A DNA stretch of 64,000 nt, from contig CAKVEP010000002.1 of NCBI GenBank assembly GCA_934729465.1, positions 1 to 64,000 on the forward strand, read 5' to 3'. The position numbers and the translations under genes are program-made. A model generated the notes under the pieces. It did not search any database and was not told where the DNA came from. It worked only from the letters and a program-made list of their open reading frames with translations. Shown one piece after another: positions 52,164 to 63,760 of the stretch. The stretch's first letter is position 1; every line of letters starts with the position of its first letter. Source of the stretch: an uncultured Eubacteriales bacterium. Its GTDB lineage: Bacteria; Bacillota; Clostridia; Oscillospirales; Acutalibacteraceae.

Positions 52164-54971
52164 ATGTCTGATAAAATAGTGATAAAAGGGGCAAAGGAAC
52201 ACAATTTAAAAAACGTTGATTTAGAAATACCAAGAGATAAATTTATTGTATTTACTGGAGTGTCAGGTTCAGGAAAGTCTTCTCTTGCGTTTGACACTAT
52301 CTATGCTGAGGGACAAAGAAGATATGTTGAATCATTGTCGTCTTACGCTCGTCAATTTTTAGGTCAAATGAATAAACCTGATGTTGAGAGTATAGAAGGA
52401 TTATCTCCTGCGATATCAATAGACCAAAAAACGACTTCTAAAAATCCACGTTCAACAGTTGGTACGGTGACGGAAATATATGATTATCTTAGGCTTTTGT
52501 ATGCGAGAGTGGGAGTGCCGCATTGCCCTGTTTGCGGAAGAGAAATAACAAATCAAACTATAGATGAGATTGTGGACAAAGTTATTAATCTTGGAAACGG
52601 CGAAAAAATACAAATTCTTTCTCCGATAATAAGAGGACGAAAAGGAGAGCATGTCAAAGAGTTTGAAAGCGCAAGAAAAAATGGGTATGTAAGGGTACGT
52701 GTGGACGGTCAGATATATGATTTATCGGAAGAAATTAAAATTGATAAAAATAAAAAACACAATATAGAGATTGTAATAGACAGAATTGTTATTAAAGACG
52801 GCATAAGGGCGAGGTTGTCCGACTCTATAGAAACGGCGTTAAAGCTTTCAGACGGCTTAGTTATCATAAATGTGGTGAATAAGGAAGATTTAATGTTTTC
52901 TAAAAATTATTCTTGTCCGGAACATAACGTGAGCGTTGAGGAACTTACTCCGAGAATGTTTTCTTTTAATAGTCCGTTTGGAGCTTGCAGCAAGTGTACA
53001 GGTTTAGGAGTTTTTATGAAAATTGACCCCGACATGATTATCCCAGACAAATCTTTGTCTATAAATCAGGGGGGAATAAAAGGTAGCGGATGGGCTATGG
53101 AAGGTAACACCATGGCTAATATGTATTTCAATGCTTTGGCTGAAAAATACGGTTTTTCTTTAGATGTTCCAATATCTGAATTGCCGGATAAGATTGTTAA
53201 TATGCTTCTTTATGGTAATAGCGGAGAGAAGTTAACGTTAGTAAGAGAAGGAAGTTACGGTAAAACACAGTACCAAAATTCTTTTGAAGGAATAATAAAT
53301 AATTTAGAACGTCGCTTTAGAGATTCTCAAAGTAACTGGGTAAAGGAAGAGATAGAGTCGTATATGAGCGCTATACCTTGCAGCGAATGTAAGGGAAAGA
53401 GATTATCAAAAAACAGTCTTGCCGTTACTGTCGGCGATGAAAATATAAGCGACTTATGCGATAAATCCATAAAGGACATCAAAAAATTTTTTAAAGAGCT
53501 TAATCTACCTTCTCAAAAGAGTATTATAGCTAAGCCTATATTGAAAGAAATAAACAGTAGGCTCGAATTTTTGGAAAGCGTTGGGCTTGGATATTTAACG
53601 CTTTCGAGGGAAGCCGGGACGTTGTCTGGAGGAGAAAGCCAGAGGATACGTCTTGCAACTCAGATAGGTTCATCGCTTATGGGTGTTCTTTATATATTAG
53701 ACGAGCCTAGTATAGGGCTGCATCAAAGGGACAACGATAAACTTATAGCAACTTTAAAACATTTAAGAGATTTAGGTAATACAGTAATTGTTGTTGAGCA
53801 TGACGAGGATACTATGCGTGCTGCTGACTATATAGTGGATGTTGGACCTTTAGCGGGAGTAAACGGCGGAAGGATTGTTTGCTCTGGGAGTATTAAAGAC
53901 ATAGAAAATTGCGAGGAGTCGTTAACCGGACAATACTTGAGTAAGAAAAAAACTATAGCTGTCCCTCTGAAAAGGCGCGAGGGGAACGGAAAGTCTTTAA
54001 AAATAGTCGGAGCAGCTCAAAATAATCTTAAAAATATAAATGTTGAAATACCCCTTGGTAAGCTTGTGTGTGTGACGGGCGTATCTGGTTCCGGAAAATC
54101 TACTCTTGTTAATGAGATAATATATAAAAAATTAGCGGCTGAACTTAACAGGGCAAAGTGTAAAGCAGGAAAGCATAAAAGGATAACAGGAATTGAAAAC
54201 TTGGATAAAGTTATCGACATAAATCAATCTCCGATAGGAAGGACGCCTCGGTCCAACCCTGCAACTTATACGGGCGTGTTTACGGATATAAGGGAATTGT
54301 ATGCTTCAACGAACGAAGCTAAATTACGTGGATTTAATAGCGGAAGGTTTTCGTTTAATGTTAAAGGCGGAAGGTGCGAAGCCTGTCAAGGAGATGGAAT
54401 AATAAAGATAGAAATGCATTTCTTGCCTGATATTTACGTTCCTTGCGAGGTGTGCAAAGGGAAGAGGTACAACAGAGAAACCTTGGAGGTTAAGTATAAG
54501 GGTAAAAGTATATACGACGTTTTGGAAATGACTGTTGACGAAGGAATAAATTTCTTTTCTAATATACCTAAAATAAGCAGAAAACTTGAAATGCTTTCAA
54601 GAGTAGGGTTAGGCTACATTAAGATAGGTCAGCCTGCAACTACCCTTTCAGGAGGAGAAGCTCAGAGAGTTAAGTTAGCAACAGAGCTTTCTAAACGGTC
54701 CACAGGGAAGACGCTATATATTTTGGACGAACCCACTACAGGACTTCATATAGCGGATGTGGATAAGCTTGTGTCTATATTACAGGAGTTTGCAGATAAT
54801 GGTAATACAGTTCTTGTTATAGAGCACAATATAGACCTGATAAAAACAGCAGATTATATTATAGACTTAGGTCCGGAAGGCGGCGAAGACGGCGGAAAAA
54901 TTGTTGCATGTGGGACGCCCGAGGAAGTGGCAAAGAATGAAAATTCTTATACAGGTCACTATTTAAAATAA
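52164..54971 (+). CDS. uvrA: excinuclease ABC subunit A
   Basis: Damage-sensing ABC ATPase. 935 residues: two ATPase halves with Walker [14 protein letters not shown] and [13 protein letters not shown], signature [12 protein letters not shown] and [12 protein letters not shown], and zinc modules CPVCG, CSKC and CEACQGDG...CEVCKGKRY. 9 bases after uvrB. Confidence 0.98.
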   Translation: MSDKIVIKGAKEHNLKNVDLEIPRDKFIVFTGVSGSGKSSLAFDTIYAEGQRRYVESLSSYARQFLGQMNKPDVESIEGLSPAISIDQKTTSKNPRSTVGTVTEIYDYLRLLYARVGVPHCPVCGREITNQTIDEIVDKVINLGNGEKIQILSPIIRGRKGEHVKEFESARKNGYVRVRVDGQIYDLSEEIKIDKNKKHNIEIVIDRIVIKDGIRARLSDSIETALKLSDGLVIINVVNKEDLMFSKNYSCPEHNVSVEELTPRMFSFNSPFGACSKCTGLGVFMKIDPDMIIPDKSLSINQGGIKGSGWAMEGNTMANMYFNALAEKYGFSLDVPISELPDKIVNMLLYGNSGEKLTLVREGSYGKTQYQNSFEGIINNLERRFRDSQSNWVKEEIESYMSAIPCSECKGKRLSKNSLAVTVGDENISDLCDKSIKDIKKFFKELNLPSQKSIIAKPILKEINSRLEFLESVGLGYLTLSREAGTLSGGESQRIRLATQIGSSLMGVLYILDEPSIGLHQRDNDKLIATLKHLRDLGNTVIVVEHDEDTMRAADYIVDVGPLAGVNGGRIVCSGSIKDIENCEESLTGQYLSKKKTIAVPLKRREGNGKSLKIVGAAQNNLKNINVEIPLGKLVCVTGVSGSGKSTLVNEIIYKKLAAELNRAKCKAGKHKRITGIENLDKVIDINQSPIGRTPRSNPATYTGVFTDIRELYASTNEAKLRGFNSGRFSFNVKGGRCEACQGDGIIKIEMHFLPDIYVPCEVCKGKRYNRETLEVKYKGKSIYDVLEMTVDEGINFFSNIPKISRKLEMLSRVGLGYIKIGQPATTLSGGEAQRVKLATELSKRSTGKTLYILDEPTTGLHIADVDKLVSILQEFADNGNTVLVIEHNIDLIKTADYIIDLGPEGGEDGGKIVACGTPEEVAKNENSYTGHYLK

Positions 54972-54994
54972 ATATTTTAGGAGCTGAATATATA

Positions 54995-56320
54995 TTGAGC
55001 GACACTTTATATGATTCTTTGGTAAACTATTTAAAACTAGGCAGGACGTCGTTTCACACGCCGGGGCATAAGGGACAAAAAATTTTTAAAGAGAATATTA
55101 TGAATCTGGATTTAACCGAAATACCGTTAACTGATAGTTTGTTTGAATCCTCTGGGTGTATAAAAAAATCGGAAGACAGTATGGCTGAACTATATAAAAC
55201 TAAAAAAACGCTGTTTTCATCCGGAGGAAACACTCTTTGTATACAAACCATGATAGCATTAGCTGTGGGGTGTAACGGGAAAATGCTTGTTGGTAGAAAT
55301 GTTCATAAATCTGTGATTTCTACCATGGCTCTTCTTAATATAACGCCTGTATGGATAATGAACAATGGAGATTCCGGGATAGGTATTCCGGGGAGAATAA
55401 GCAGTGATGATGTTTACAAGCATCTTAAAAAAGATAAAGATATAAAGGGTGTTTTTGTTACCAGTCCTGATTATTACGGCGTGGTTTCAGATATAAAGAA
55501 AATAAGCGAAGTTTGCAAGAAATTTCAAGTTCCTCTTTTAGTTGATAATGCTCATGGGTCTCATTTTATGTTTATGGATGAAAATATACATCCAATAAAT
55601 TTGGGGGCGACAATGTCTGCAGATTCAGTGCATAAGACTTTGCCTGTTATGACAGGCGGAGCGCTACTACATATTAATTGTGATAAATATATAGATACAG
55701 CAAAAGGTTATATGGGTATATTTGGCTCAACGAGTCCGTCGTATCCTGTTATGGCGTCTATAGATTTGTGCGAAAAATGGCTGCGAAGTGAAGGAAAGAA
55801 TGCCTACAATCGCTTGAAAGAAAGGGTATTGAGCATTAAAAAGGAAGCCGAAAAAATAGGAATTTTTATGCCAAGCGGAGAGTGTGACCCAGTTAGAATA
55901 ACTTTAAATGTTGCGTCTGTTGGATATAGCGGAGAAGAATTTAGAAATTATTTATATGAATATAATATAGAGCCGGAATTTTGCGATGATAACTATGTTG
56001 TTTTGATTCCAACGCCGTTTAACAGTGAGAATGACTTTCAAAGACTTATTAGTGCTTTGAAAAATGTTAAGGTTAAAAAAAGTAAATTTGTTGAGGGAGA
56101 GGGAGTTAGTCTTCCTGAGGTTAAATTATCTATTAGGGAAGCTGTGTTTTCAAGGTGTGAAACTGTGGATGTAAATTCATCATGCGGGAGAGTCGCTGCA
56201 GAAATAGCGTGTCCGTGTCCCCCAGGCGTTCCGGTTGTGATGCCGGGCGAAATTATAGGTCAATATCAGAAATCAATGTTAATAAGGTATGGAATTTCAG
56301 AAGTAAAGGTGATAAAATAA
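54995..56320 (+). CDS. PLP-dependent Orn/Lys/Arg decarboxylase family protein
   Basis: Fold-type I decarboxylase (Bacillus YaaO/SpeA class). 441 residues: FHTPGHKGQ near the start, then SADSVHKTLPVMTGGALLHI with the PLP-binding Lys (about 215), and the C-terminal CPPGVPVVMPGE. Substrate (Arg, Lys or Orn) is not decidable. TTG 54995 follows AGGAG. In Bacillus the homologue yaaO also precedes tmk-yaaQ-yaaR-holB-yaaT; here tmk and yaaR are missing. Confidence 0.92.
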   Translation: MSDTLYDSLVNYLKLGRTSFHTPGHKGQKIFKENIMNLDLTEIPLTDSLFESSGCIKKSEDSMAELYKTKKTLFSSGGNTLCIQTMIALAVGCNGKMLVGRNVHKSVISTMALLNITPVWIMNNGDSGIGIPGRISSDDVYKHLKKDKDIKGVFVTSPDYYGVVSDIKKISEVCKKFQVPLLVDNAHGSHFMFMDENIHPINLGATMSADSVHKTLPVMTGGALLHINCDKYIDTAKGYMGIFGSTSPSYPVMASIDLCEKWLRSEGKNAYNRLKERVLSIKKEAEKIGIFMPSGECDPVRITLNVASVGYSGEEFRNYLYEYNIEPEFCDDNYVVLIPTPFNSENDFQRLISALKNVKVKKSKFVEGEGVSLPEVKLSIREAVFSRCETVDVNSSCGRVAAEIACPCPPGVPVVMPGEIIGQYQKSMLIRYGISEVKVIK

Positions 56321-56367
56321 AAATACAGATTTTATAATGTAAAAAACAAAAAGAGAGGCGATTATTT

Positions 56368-56691
56368 ATGAAAATAGTATTAGCTATAGTAGGACAGAAT
56401 GATGCGGGAGTAGTTATGGATGCGCTAACCGAAGAAAGATTTCAAGTGACGAAATTAGCAACAACCGGAGGATTTTTAAAAGCCGGAAATACAACTTTGC
56501 TTACCGGTGTTGAAGATGAAAAAGTTAGTAAGGTAATAGACATAATATCAAAATACAGCAGTAAGAGGTCACAGGTGATGGCAGGAGCCCTTCCGATGGA
56601 CATGGACGCTCAAATAATTCCACCTATTGAGGTTACTGTTGGAGGAGCAACTATTTTTGTGTTAGATGTAGACAGATATGAAAAGGTGTAA
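56368..56691 (+). CDS. darA: cyclic-di-AMP receptor, PII-like (DarA/YaaQ)
   Basis: 107-residue ferredoxin-like trimeric protein that binds c-di-AMP. LATTGGFLKAGNTTLLTGV (about 31-49) is the nucleotide-binding loop, and GGATIFVLDVDRYEKV ends it. Its regulated target is unknown. GAGAGGCG ribosome site; next to holB as in Bacillus. Confidence 0.95.
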   Translation: MKIVLAIVGQNDAGVVMDALTEERFQVTKLATTGGFLKAGNTTLLTGVEDEKVSKVIDIISKYSSKRSQVMAGALPMDMDAQIIPPIEVTVGGATIFVLDVDRYEKV

Positions 56692-56699
56692 AAACTAAG

Positions 56700-57566
56700 A
56701 TGGAGACTAACATACATATACAAAGGCTTTTTGATATGGCAAATATCGGGAAAATACCTCATGCTATATTACTGGAAAATGAAAATTTGAATGAATCGAT
56801 GGAAGTTTCTAAAAGGTTGATAAAACAGTTATTTTGCAACAATATTATAGATGCTGACAAAAAAAATGCTATTGAAGTGAAAATTGAAAAGGAAATTCAT
56901 CCGGATATAAATATTTTAAAATGTGAGGGAAAATCTAAAACGATAGGGGTTAATCAGATAAGGGAAATTAAACAGGATTTGTATATAAAGCCCAATGAAG
57001 CGCTTTATAAAGTGTATATAATTGAAGATGCAGGAGTATTAACGATTCAATCACAAAACGCTTTGCTTAAAATACTCGAAGAACCGCCTTATTACGCTGT
57101 TTTTATATTGATGTGCAAATCTTGCAATGTGTTGTTACAAACTATAATTTCTAGAGTACAAAAATTTTCGATAAAAATTGATTCTGAGTCAAATGAAATT
57201 GAAAGCTCAAAAGAGACTTTACCTCAAGCTCAAAAAATAGTGGAATCTTTTTTCTTGAAAAAAGAACTTAAAATAATGGAAGCTGTATCAAAGTTGACTA
57301 AAGACAGAAAATTATTTAAAAATACGGTTTATCTTGTTATGGACATTTTAAATAAAGCTATTTTGCTTAAAAATTGTGAAGACGTTTTTATTGAACCTAA
57401 TATTTTGGAGATTGTAAGAAAGACATATGAAAGTTTATCTGAAACTCAAATATTTGAATTTATAAAGCTTTTTAAGCATGTTTGCTTTTTATTAGACAGT
57501 AATGTTAATATAAATCTTATTGTAAGCTATCTGTCGATTAAAGCTAGAGAATTAGCTATTTTATAA
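56700..57566 (+). CDS. holB: DNA polymerase III delta' subunit
   Basis: Clamp-loader subunit. 288 residues: an N-terminal AAA-like lobe, IPHAILLEN, then the conserved YKVYIIEDAGVLTIQSQNAL and LLKILEEPPYYAVFILM, where Walker A is lost as usual for delta'. The helical C-terminus is divergent. No zinc-binding Cys set is seen. Confidence 0.9.
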   Translation: METNIHIQRLFDMANIGKIPHAILLENENLNESMEVSKRLIKQLFCNNIIDADKKNAIEVKIEKEIHPDINILKCEGKSKTIGVNQIREIKQDLYIKPNEALYKVYIIEDAGVLTIQSQNALLKILEEPPYYAVFILMCKSCNVLLQTIISRVQKFSIKIDSESNEIESSKETLPQAQKIVESFFLKKELKIMEAVSKLTKDRKLFKNTVYLVMDILNKAILLKNCEDVFIEPNILEIVRKTYESLSETQIFEFIKLFKHVCFLLDSNVNINLIVSYLSIKARELAIL

Positions 57567-57584
57567 CTATTAAGGGGAATTTTA

Positions 57585-58397
57585 ATGCCAGACATTGTGG
57601 GAGTAAGGTTTAGAGAAGTTGGAAAAATAAGATATTTTGCAATGAATAATCTTCGTCTAAAGGCTGGGGATTACGTTATTGCAGATACAAGAAGAGGCAA
57701 AGAATTTGGAAAAGTTTTAGTAGTAAAAAATGTAAAAAATATTGAGTCTATACTAAACGATTACGAAAAATTATTAAAAAAAGCAACCGAAGCAGATATA
57801 AAAAAGAATAAACATAATTTTAAAAAGGAAAATGAAGCAAAAATTATTTGTGAAAAAAAGATAAAGGAATTTTCCTTAAAAATGAAAATTATAGACGTTG
57901 AATACCTGTTTGACGGCAACAAAATAATATTTTACTTTGTTTCAGACAGTAGGGTAGACTTTAGAGAGCTTGTAAAAAGTTTAGCGTCTATATTTAAAGT
58001 TAGGATAGAATTGCATCAGGTTGGAGTTAGAGATGAAGCAAAGATAATTGGCGGACTTGGAATATGTGGAAAACCGCTGTGCTGCGCCACGTTTCTAAAT
58101 GATTTTCAACCTGTGTCTATAAAAATGGCTAAGGACCAAGGGCTATCTTTAAATCCTACTAAAATATCCGGGACTTGCGGAAGGTTAATGTGCTGCTTGA
58201 AGTATGAAGAAGACACTTACTTGAGAATAGGAGAAAATTATCCCAAAACCGGAGATACTGTTTCTACTCCGAGCGGAGAAGGCGTGGTTATGGGCAGCAA
58301 TATATTATCGGGGAAAGTTAAAGTTAGGCTTAATAATACTGCAGAAAATATCCCAATTACTTTTGACATAAGCGAGATAAATAAAAAGGATACTTAA
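57585..58397 (+). CDS. ricT: PSP1 domain protein RicT (YaaT)
   Basis: In Bacillus, part of the RicA-RicF-RicT complex that acts with RNase Y on mRNA maturation and influences sporulation and competence. 270 residues: VGVRFREVGKIRYF at the start, PSP1 core with RIELHQVGVRDEAKIIGGLG, then the Cys set CGKPLCCATF and GTCGRLMCCLKYE that binds Fe-S clusters. Its stop lies inside the terminator stem. Confidence 0.95.
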   Translation: MPDIVGVRFREVGKIRYFAMNNLRLKAGDYVIADTRRGKEFGKVLVVKNVKNIESILNDYEKLLKKATEADIKKNKHNFKKENEAKIICEKKIKEFSLKMKIIDVEYLFDGNKIIFYFVSDSRVDFRELVKSLASIFKVRIELHQVGVRDEAKIIGGLGICGKPLCCATFLNDFQPVSIKMAKDQGLSLNPTKISGTCGRLMCCLKYEEDTYLRIGENYPKTGDTVSTPSGEGVVMGSNILSGKVKVRLNNTAENIPITFDISEINKKDT

Positions 58398-58414
58398 TTA
58401 TTAAGTATCCTTTT
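58384..58414. terminator. terminator between ricT and tyrS
   Basis: Perfect 14-bp stem AAAAGGATACTTAA / TTAAGTATCCTTTT (58384-58397, 58401-58414) with A-rich and T-rich ends, working for both convergent genes. Confidence 0.8.
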
Positions 58415-58421
58415 GGCTTGT

Positions 58422-59645
58422 TTATTTTATTTTAGCTTGTTTGTATATTTTTTTACCTTTTTTAACAGTACAACCATTTTGAAGCTGCTCTAGTGTAATT
58501 TTATGTTCAATAGTCTGAACCTTTACTCCGTCAAGAGATATTCCGCCTTGTTCTACAAGACGTCTGCCTTCTCCACGAGATTTTGCTAAATCCATTTTTA
58601 CGAGTAAAGAAATAATGTCTATTGCGTTATCTTGAATGTCTGACTGCGAAAGTTCAACGCAAGGCATATTGTCAGACAAAGCTCCATTTTCAAATATTGC
58701 CGAAGCAGCGTTTTGACATTTTAAAGCTTCCTCTTCGCCATGTACAAGCTTTGTGATTTCAAAGGCAAGGACTTTTTTAGCTTCGTTGATTTCCTGACCT
58801 TGTAATTTTTCAAATTCTCTGATTTTATCCATTGGGAGGAATGTGAGGATTTTCATACAATTAATTACGTCTGCATCCGGAACATTTCTCCAATATTGGT
58901 AAAAGTCGTATGGCGACGTTTTTTCAGGGTTAAGCCACAAAGCTCCCTTTTCGGTTTTTCCCATTTTTTTGCCTTCGCTTGTTGTGAGTAAAACAAAAGT
59001 CAAACCATAAACTTCTTTGTTGTCCATCTTACGGGTTAATTCAACTCCGCCGATTATATTACTCCATTGGTCGTTTCCGCCAAGCTCTAATTTACAATCG
59101 TATTTTCTGTTAAGCACCAAGAAATCATAGCTTTGCATAATCATGTAATTGAGCTCAAAGAATGAAAGTCCTTTTTCCATACGTTGCTTGTAGCATTCAG
59201 CAGCGAGCATTCTGTTTACTGAAAAATGTACGCCAACTTCTCTTAAGAAGTCTATATAATTTAATTTGTTAAGCCAATCGGCGTTGTTAAGCATAATAGC
59301 TTTATTATCTGAAAAATCAATAAACTTGCTTGCTTGTTTTTTGAAACATTCTATATTATGGTTTATTTCATCTTTAGTCATCATTCTGCGCATATCGGTT
59401 TTTCCCGAAGGGTCACCTATCATTCCTGTTCCTCCACCGAAAAGTATAATAGGGATATGACCTGCTTTTTGAAGACGTGCCATTATCATAATTTGCACGA
59501 AATGACCTACATGTAAGCTGTCTGCAGTAGGTTCAAAACCTATATAAAACTTTACTTTTTCATTATTAAGTAAATCTCTAACTTTTTCTTCGTTTGTAAC
59601 TTGAGCAATTAAACCACGTTCTTTTAAATCGTCATAAATACCCAA
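58422..59645 (-). CDS. tyrS: tyrosyl-tRNA synthetase
   Basis: Class I aminoacyl-tRNA synthetase, TyrRS type with C-terminal S4 domain. [11 protein letters not shown] begins the protein, HVGHF is the HIGH equivalent, and [11 protein letters not shown] the KMSKS equivalent. The S4 domain occupies about 340-407 ([17 protein letters not shown]). TTG 59645 is 6 bases after GAGGTG; the GTG upstream lies within that site. I see no T-box leader upstream. Confidence 0.96.
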   Translation of the reverse strand: MGIYDDLKERGLIAQVTNEEKVRDLLNNEKVKFYIGFEPTADSLHVGHFVQIMIMARLQKAGHIPIILFGGGTGMIGDPSGKTDMRRMMTKDEINHNIECFKKQASKFIDFSDNKAIMLNNADWLNKLNYIDFLREVGVHFSVNRMLAAECYKQRMEKGLSFFELNYMIMQSYDFLVLNRKYDCKLELGGNDQWSNIIGGVELTRKMDNKEVYGLTFVLLTTSEGKKMGKTEKGALWLNPEKTSPYDFYQYWRNVPDADVINCMKILTFLPMDKIREFEKLQGQEINEAKKVLAFEITKLVHGEEEALKCQNAASAIFENGALSDNMPCVELSQSDIQDNAIDIISLLVKMDLAKSRGEGRRLVEQGGISLDGVKVQTIEHKITLEQLQNGCTVKKGKKIYKQAKIK

Positions 59646-59687
59646 AAAAATCACCTCTAAAAATTTATATTTACAAAGAAAAATTAC

Positions 59688-59716
59688 TTGACAGTAACTT
59701 AAAATTGCAATATAAT
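59688..59716 (+). promoter_or_regulatory. consensus sigma-A promoter for rpoBC
   Basis: TTGACA (59688-59693), 17-base spacer, TATAAT (59711-59716): exact consensus in both boxes. Predicted start near 59723. Confidence 0.85.
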
Positions 59717-59722
59717 ATTAAA

Positions 59723-60010
59723 TTGCGTAATAATACGTAAATTCGTATAATCAATTTTAATAATATCATGATTTTACGTGAAAATCAAGTTCATTTTTAT
59801 TTATTTAAGATATGTTTGTTTTGAAGATTGGGGTTGAGGTTTTAAAAATCTTTCCTCATTATAAAAGCAAATGCGAGGTTATGTTACATAATGTTTGTAA
59901 AATAATTAGTGAAACGATTAAACTGTAAAATAAAAGTGATATTTGAGGAATTAAGAAGTTGGAAGAAGTCGGAGAGTACGGCGAATAAATGAATGGAGTG
60001 TTTTAAGCCT
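59723..60010 (+). promoter_or_regulatory. long untranslated leader of rpoB
   Basis: Nearly 290 bases between promoter and start codon without a gene. It contains a small hairpin TGATTTT-ACGTG-AAAATCA (59769-59787) followed by a T-rich stretch, a possible weak attenuator. No riboswitch I recognise. A five-codon frame at 59989 overlaps the next open frame and is probably chance. Confidence 0.5.
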
Positions 60011-63000
60011 ATGGTTAATGTAAAACCGGTGCAGCTTGGGAAGACTGTAAGAATGAGTTTTTCTAAAATTGATGAAGTAATAAAAATGCCAAATCTTATA
60101 GAAGTGCAGAAAAATTCATATCAGTGGTTTTTAGACGAGGGACTTAAGGAAGTGTTTAAGGATGTGTCTGGAATTACTGATTATACAGGCAATCTTGTTT
60201 TAGATTTTGTGGACTATAACCTAGACATGGACCACCCTAATTATACTATTGATGAATGTAAAGAACGAGACACAACATATGCGGCAGCACTAAGAGTTAA
60301 AGCTCGTTTGCTTAACAGGGAAAGTGGAGAAATAAAGGAATCTGACGTGTTTATGGGCGACTTCCCTATCATGACCGATAGCGGTACGTTTATAATAAAC
60401 GGTGCAGAGCGTGTAATAGTATCACAGTTAGTTAGGTCTCCGGGTGTTTACTTTAAAATGGAATACGATAAGACAGGTAAACAATTGTTTAGTTCAACTA
60501 TAATACCTAATCGTGGCGCATGGCTTGAGTATGAAAATGATGTTAATGATGTGTTTTATGTTAGGATAGACAAAAACAGAAAAATCCCTATTACCACGTT
60601 TATTAGAGCGCTTGGCTTAGGGTCAGACAGCGAAATTATAGAGTATTTCGGCGAAGATGACCGTATTATGGCAACTATGCAAAAAGATACTTGTAAAAAC
60701 ACAGAAGAAGCTTTGTTTGAAATTTACAAAAAATTAAGACCAGGTGAGCCTCCGACGGTAGAAAGCGCACAGTCGCATATAAACTCGTTGCTTTTCGATG
60801 CAAGAAGATATGATTTATCTCGTGTTGGACGATATAAATATAATAAAAAACTAGGTATTTCTAGTAGACTTAAAGGTCAAGAGGTTACAAGACCTATACC
60901 AAACCCTTTAACAGGCGAAATAATGGCAGACATCGGAGAGGTAATCTCGCTTGAAAAAGCTCAGGAAATCGAAAATGCCGGTGTATGTGTTGCATATGTA
61001 AAGTATGATGAAAAAGAAGTAAAGATAATATCTAATGGTATGGTTGATATTGACTGTTTTGTTAATTTTGATGTCAAGGAAGCTCTGGGTATAAACGAGA
61101 AGGTTAGATTCAGCGTTTTGTGTGAAATACTTGGCGAATATTCATCAGAAGAAGATATTAAAGAGCAAATTAAGCTTAGAAAAGATGAATTAATTCCTAA
61201 ACATATAATAATAGACGACATATTTTCATCTATAAACTATATGAATTGCTTGGCATGTGGAATAGGCGTAACAGACGATATAGACCACTTGGGAAACAGA
61301 AGAATTAGGTCTGTTGGCGAATTGCTCCAAAATCAATTTAGAGTGGGATTTTCAAGACTTGAAAGAGTTATAAGGGAAAGAATGACTCTACAAGCTCAAG
61401 ACCTAGAAGTTATAACACCTCATGCTCTTATAAACATAAGACCTATAGTTGCAGCTATAAAAGAATTTTTTGGTTCTTCGCCGTTGTCGCAGTTCATGGA
61501 CCAAAACAATCCTCTTGCAGAATTAACGCATAAAAGACGTTTGTCTGCGCTAGGTCCTGGAGGACTTTCAAGAGATAGAGCTGGATTCGAAGTTCGTGAC
61601 GTTCACTATAGCCATTATGGTCGTATGTGTCCTATAGAAACACCTGAAGGTCCTAACATAGGCTTGATATCCTATTTAGCCACTTTCGCAAAAATTAACG
61701 AATACGGTTTTATAGAGGCTCCTTTTAGAAAGGTTGACAAAGATAAAGGTGTTGTCACCTCTGAAGTGGTTTACTTAACGGCTGATGAGGAAGATGATTA
61801 CATTGTTGCTCAGGCAAACGAACCTCTTGATGAAGAAGGTCATTTTATAAACGCTAAGGTAAATGGTCGTTACAGAGATGAGTTCGTGGAAATTGAAAGT
61901 AACAGAGCAGATTTAATGGATGTTTCTCCAAAGATGGTTGTTTCTGTTGCAACAGCTATGATACCTTTCCTTGAAAACGATGACGCAAACCGTGCTTTGA
62001 TGGGTTCTAACATGCAGAAACAGGCAGTTCCTTTGCTCAAGACGGAGGCTCCTATTGTTGGAACAGGTATGGAATATCAAGCTGGGGTTGACTCTGGGGT
62101 TTGTGTGTTGGCTAAAGAACCAGGTGTTGTTGATTATGTAAGTGCTGACGAAATTCGTGTTAACTATGATTCAGGCAAAAAAGAAGTGTTTAAGCTCACA
62201 AAGTTCATGAGGTCTAACCAAAGTACTTGCGTAAATCAGGTTCCTATAGTTTCCAGGGGGCAGAGAGTAGAAGCACAAGAAGTTTTAGCAGATGGTCCGG
62301 CAACTAAAAACGGCGAGATAAGCTTGGGTAAAAACGCTCTTATCGGCTTTATGACGTGGGAAGGATACAACTACGAAGACGCCGTATTAATAAGCGAAAA
62401 AATTGTTAGAGAAGATGTTTATACTTCTATACACATTGAAGAATATGAGATAGATTCCAGAGATACAAAACTTGGTCCGGAAGAAATCACAAGAGATATT
62501 CCAAACGTTAATGAAGACCTTCTAAAAGACTTGGACGAACACGGAATAATAAGAGTTGGTGCGGAGGTTCACGCTGGAGACATATTGGTTGGTAAAGTTA
62601 CTCCTAAGGGCGAAACTGAGCTAACGGCTGAAGAAAGGCTTTTAAGAGCTATTTTCGGAGAAAAAGCAAGAGAAGTTAGAGATACTTCGTTAAGAGTTCC
62701 TCACGGAGAATATGGAATAGTCGTTGACGTTAAGGTGTTTACTCGTGAAAACAGTAAGGATGAGCTTGCTGCGGGTGTAAACAAGGTTGTTCGTTGCTAT
62801 ATAGCTCAAAAAAGAAAGATTACTGTTGGAGATAAAATGGCAGGACGCCATGGTAATAAGGGTGTTGTATCTAAAATATTACCGGTTGAAGACATGCCGT
62901 TCTTGCCGGATGGAACACCTTTGGACATAGTATTGAACCCATTGGGCGTACCATCTCGTATGAACATAGGTCAGGTGTTGGAAGTACACTTGGGATATGT

Positions 63001-63745
63001 TGCAAAGGCTTTGGGATGGAAAGTAATGACTCCTGTTTTTGACGGAGCTCACGAAGATGATATATTTGAATGTTTCAAAAAAGCCGGATATAGAGAAGAC
63101 GGTAAAACCTGGCTTAAAGACGGACGCACAGGGGAATATTTCGATAATCCTGTAACGGTTGGATATATGTATTACTTGAAACTTCACCACCTTGTTGATG
63201 ATAAGATTCACGCAAGGTCAACGGGACCATACTCACTTGTAACGCAGCAACCTTTAGGAGGAAAAGCTCAAATGGGAGGTCAGCGTTTCGGAGAGATGGA
63301 AGTTTGGGCTCTTGAAGCTTATGGTGCAGCTTATACTTTGCAGGAGATATTAACTGTTAAATCTGACGACGTTGTTGGAAGAGTAAAAACTTATGAATCT
63401 ATAGTCAAGGGACAAAATGTACCTAAGCCGGGAATCCCTGAATCATTTAAGGTTTTGATAAAAGAATTACAATCTATGTGTTTAGATGTTGCGGTTCTTG
63501 ACAAAGACAACAATGAAATAGATTTAAAGCGTGATTTTGAAGATGAAGATGAAATCGAATTGAATGTAAATATTGATATGAACGATGAACCAAATAACAC
63601 TTTGGATGATATGGATGAAAGTGCTGAGGGCGATGTAGATGATTTTGATGATGAAGACTTCGACGATGAAGATGATAGTGACGAAGAATCATTTATAGAA
63701 GAAGAGTCCGATGAAGATATTCATTTTGATTCAATAGAAGAATAA
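60011..63745 (+). CDS. rpoB: DNA-directed RNA polymerase beta subunit
   Basis: 1244 residues. [20 protein letters not shown] begins the protein; the rifampicin region (about 490-525) reads [21 protein letters not shown] with the usual sensitive residues, and GRHGNKGV and [20 protein letters not shown] are further hallmarks. After about residue 1175 comes an unusually long acidic tail of roughly 65 Asp/Glu-rich residues. GGAG (59995-59998) is 12 bases before ATG 60011; an in-frame ATG at 59993 is the alternative. rplJ-rplL do not precede it. Confidence 0.97.
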   Translation: MVNVKPVQLGKTVRMSFSKIDEVIKMPNLIEVQKNSYQWFLDEGLKEVFKDVSGITDYTGNLVLDFVDYNLDMDHPNYTIDECKERDTTYAAALRVKARLLNRESGEIKESDVFMGDFPIMTDSGTFIINGAERVIVSQLVRSPGVYFKMEYDKTGKQLFSSTIIPNRGAWLEYENDVNDVFYVRIDKNRKIPITTFIRALGLGSDSEIIEYFGEDDRIMATMQKDTCKNTEEALFEIYKKLRPGEPPTVESAQSHINSLLFDARRYDLSRVGRYKYNKKLGISSRLKGQEVTRPIPNPLTGEIMADIGEVISLEKAQEIENAGVCVAYVKYDEKEVKIISNGMVDIDCFVNFDVKEALGINEKVRFSVLCEILGEYSSEEDIKEQIKLRKDELIPKHIIIDDIFSSINYMNCLACGIGVTDDIDHLGNRRIRSVGELLQNQFRVGFSRLERVIRERMTLQAQDLEVITPHALINIRPIVAAIKEFFGSSPLSQFMDQNNPLAELTHKRRLSALGPGGLSRDRAGFEVRDVHYSHYGRMCPIETPEGPNIGLISYLATFAKINEYGFIEAPFRKVDKDKGVVTSEVVYLTADEEDDYIVAQANEPLDEEGHFINAKVNGRYRDEFVEIESNRADLMDVSPKMVVSVATAMIPFLENDDANRALMGSNMQKQAVPLLKTEAPIVGTGMEYQAGVDSGVCVLAKEPGVVDYVSADEIRVNYDSGKKEVFKLTKFMRSNQSTCVNQVPIVSRGQRVEAQEVLADGPATKNGEISLGKNALIGFMTWEGYNYEDAVLISEKIVREDVYTSIHIEEYEIDSRDTKLGPEEITRDIPNVNEDLLKDLDEHGIIRVGAEVHAGDILVGKVTPKGETELTAEERLLRAIFGEKAREVRDTSLRVPHGEYGIVVDVKVFTRENSKDELAAGVNKVVRCYIAQKRKITVGDKMAGRHGNKGVVSKILPVEDMPFLPDGTPLDIVLNPLGVPSRMNIGQVLEVHLGYVAKALGWKVMTPVFDGAHEDDIFECFKKAGYREDGKTWLKDGRTGEYFDNPVTVGYMYYLKLHHLVDDKIHARSTGPYSLVTQQPLGGKAQMGGQRFGEMEVWALEAYGAAYTLQEILTVKSDDVVGRVKTYESIVKGQNVPKPGIPESFKVLIKELQSMCLDVAVLDKDNNEIDLKRDFEDEDEIELNVNIDMNDEPNNTLDDMDESAEGDVDDFDDEDFDDEDDSDEESFIEEESDEDIHFDSIEE

Positions 63746-63760
63746 AGTTTAAGGGGTTAA

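Noticed and set aside
59655..59760. T-box leader for tyrS
   Set aside because: No T-box sequence or terminator/antiterminator pair is visible in the short upstream region on the minus strand.
59989..60006. Five-codon upstream frame overlapping the rpoB start
   Set aside because: Too short and without its own ribosome site; probably chance.
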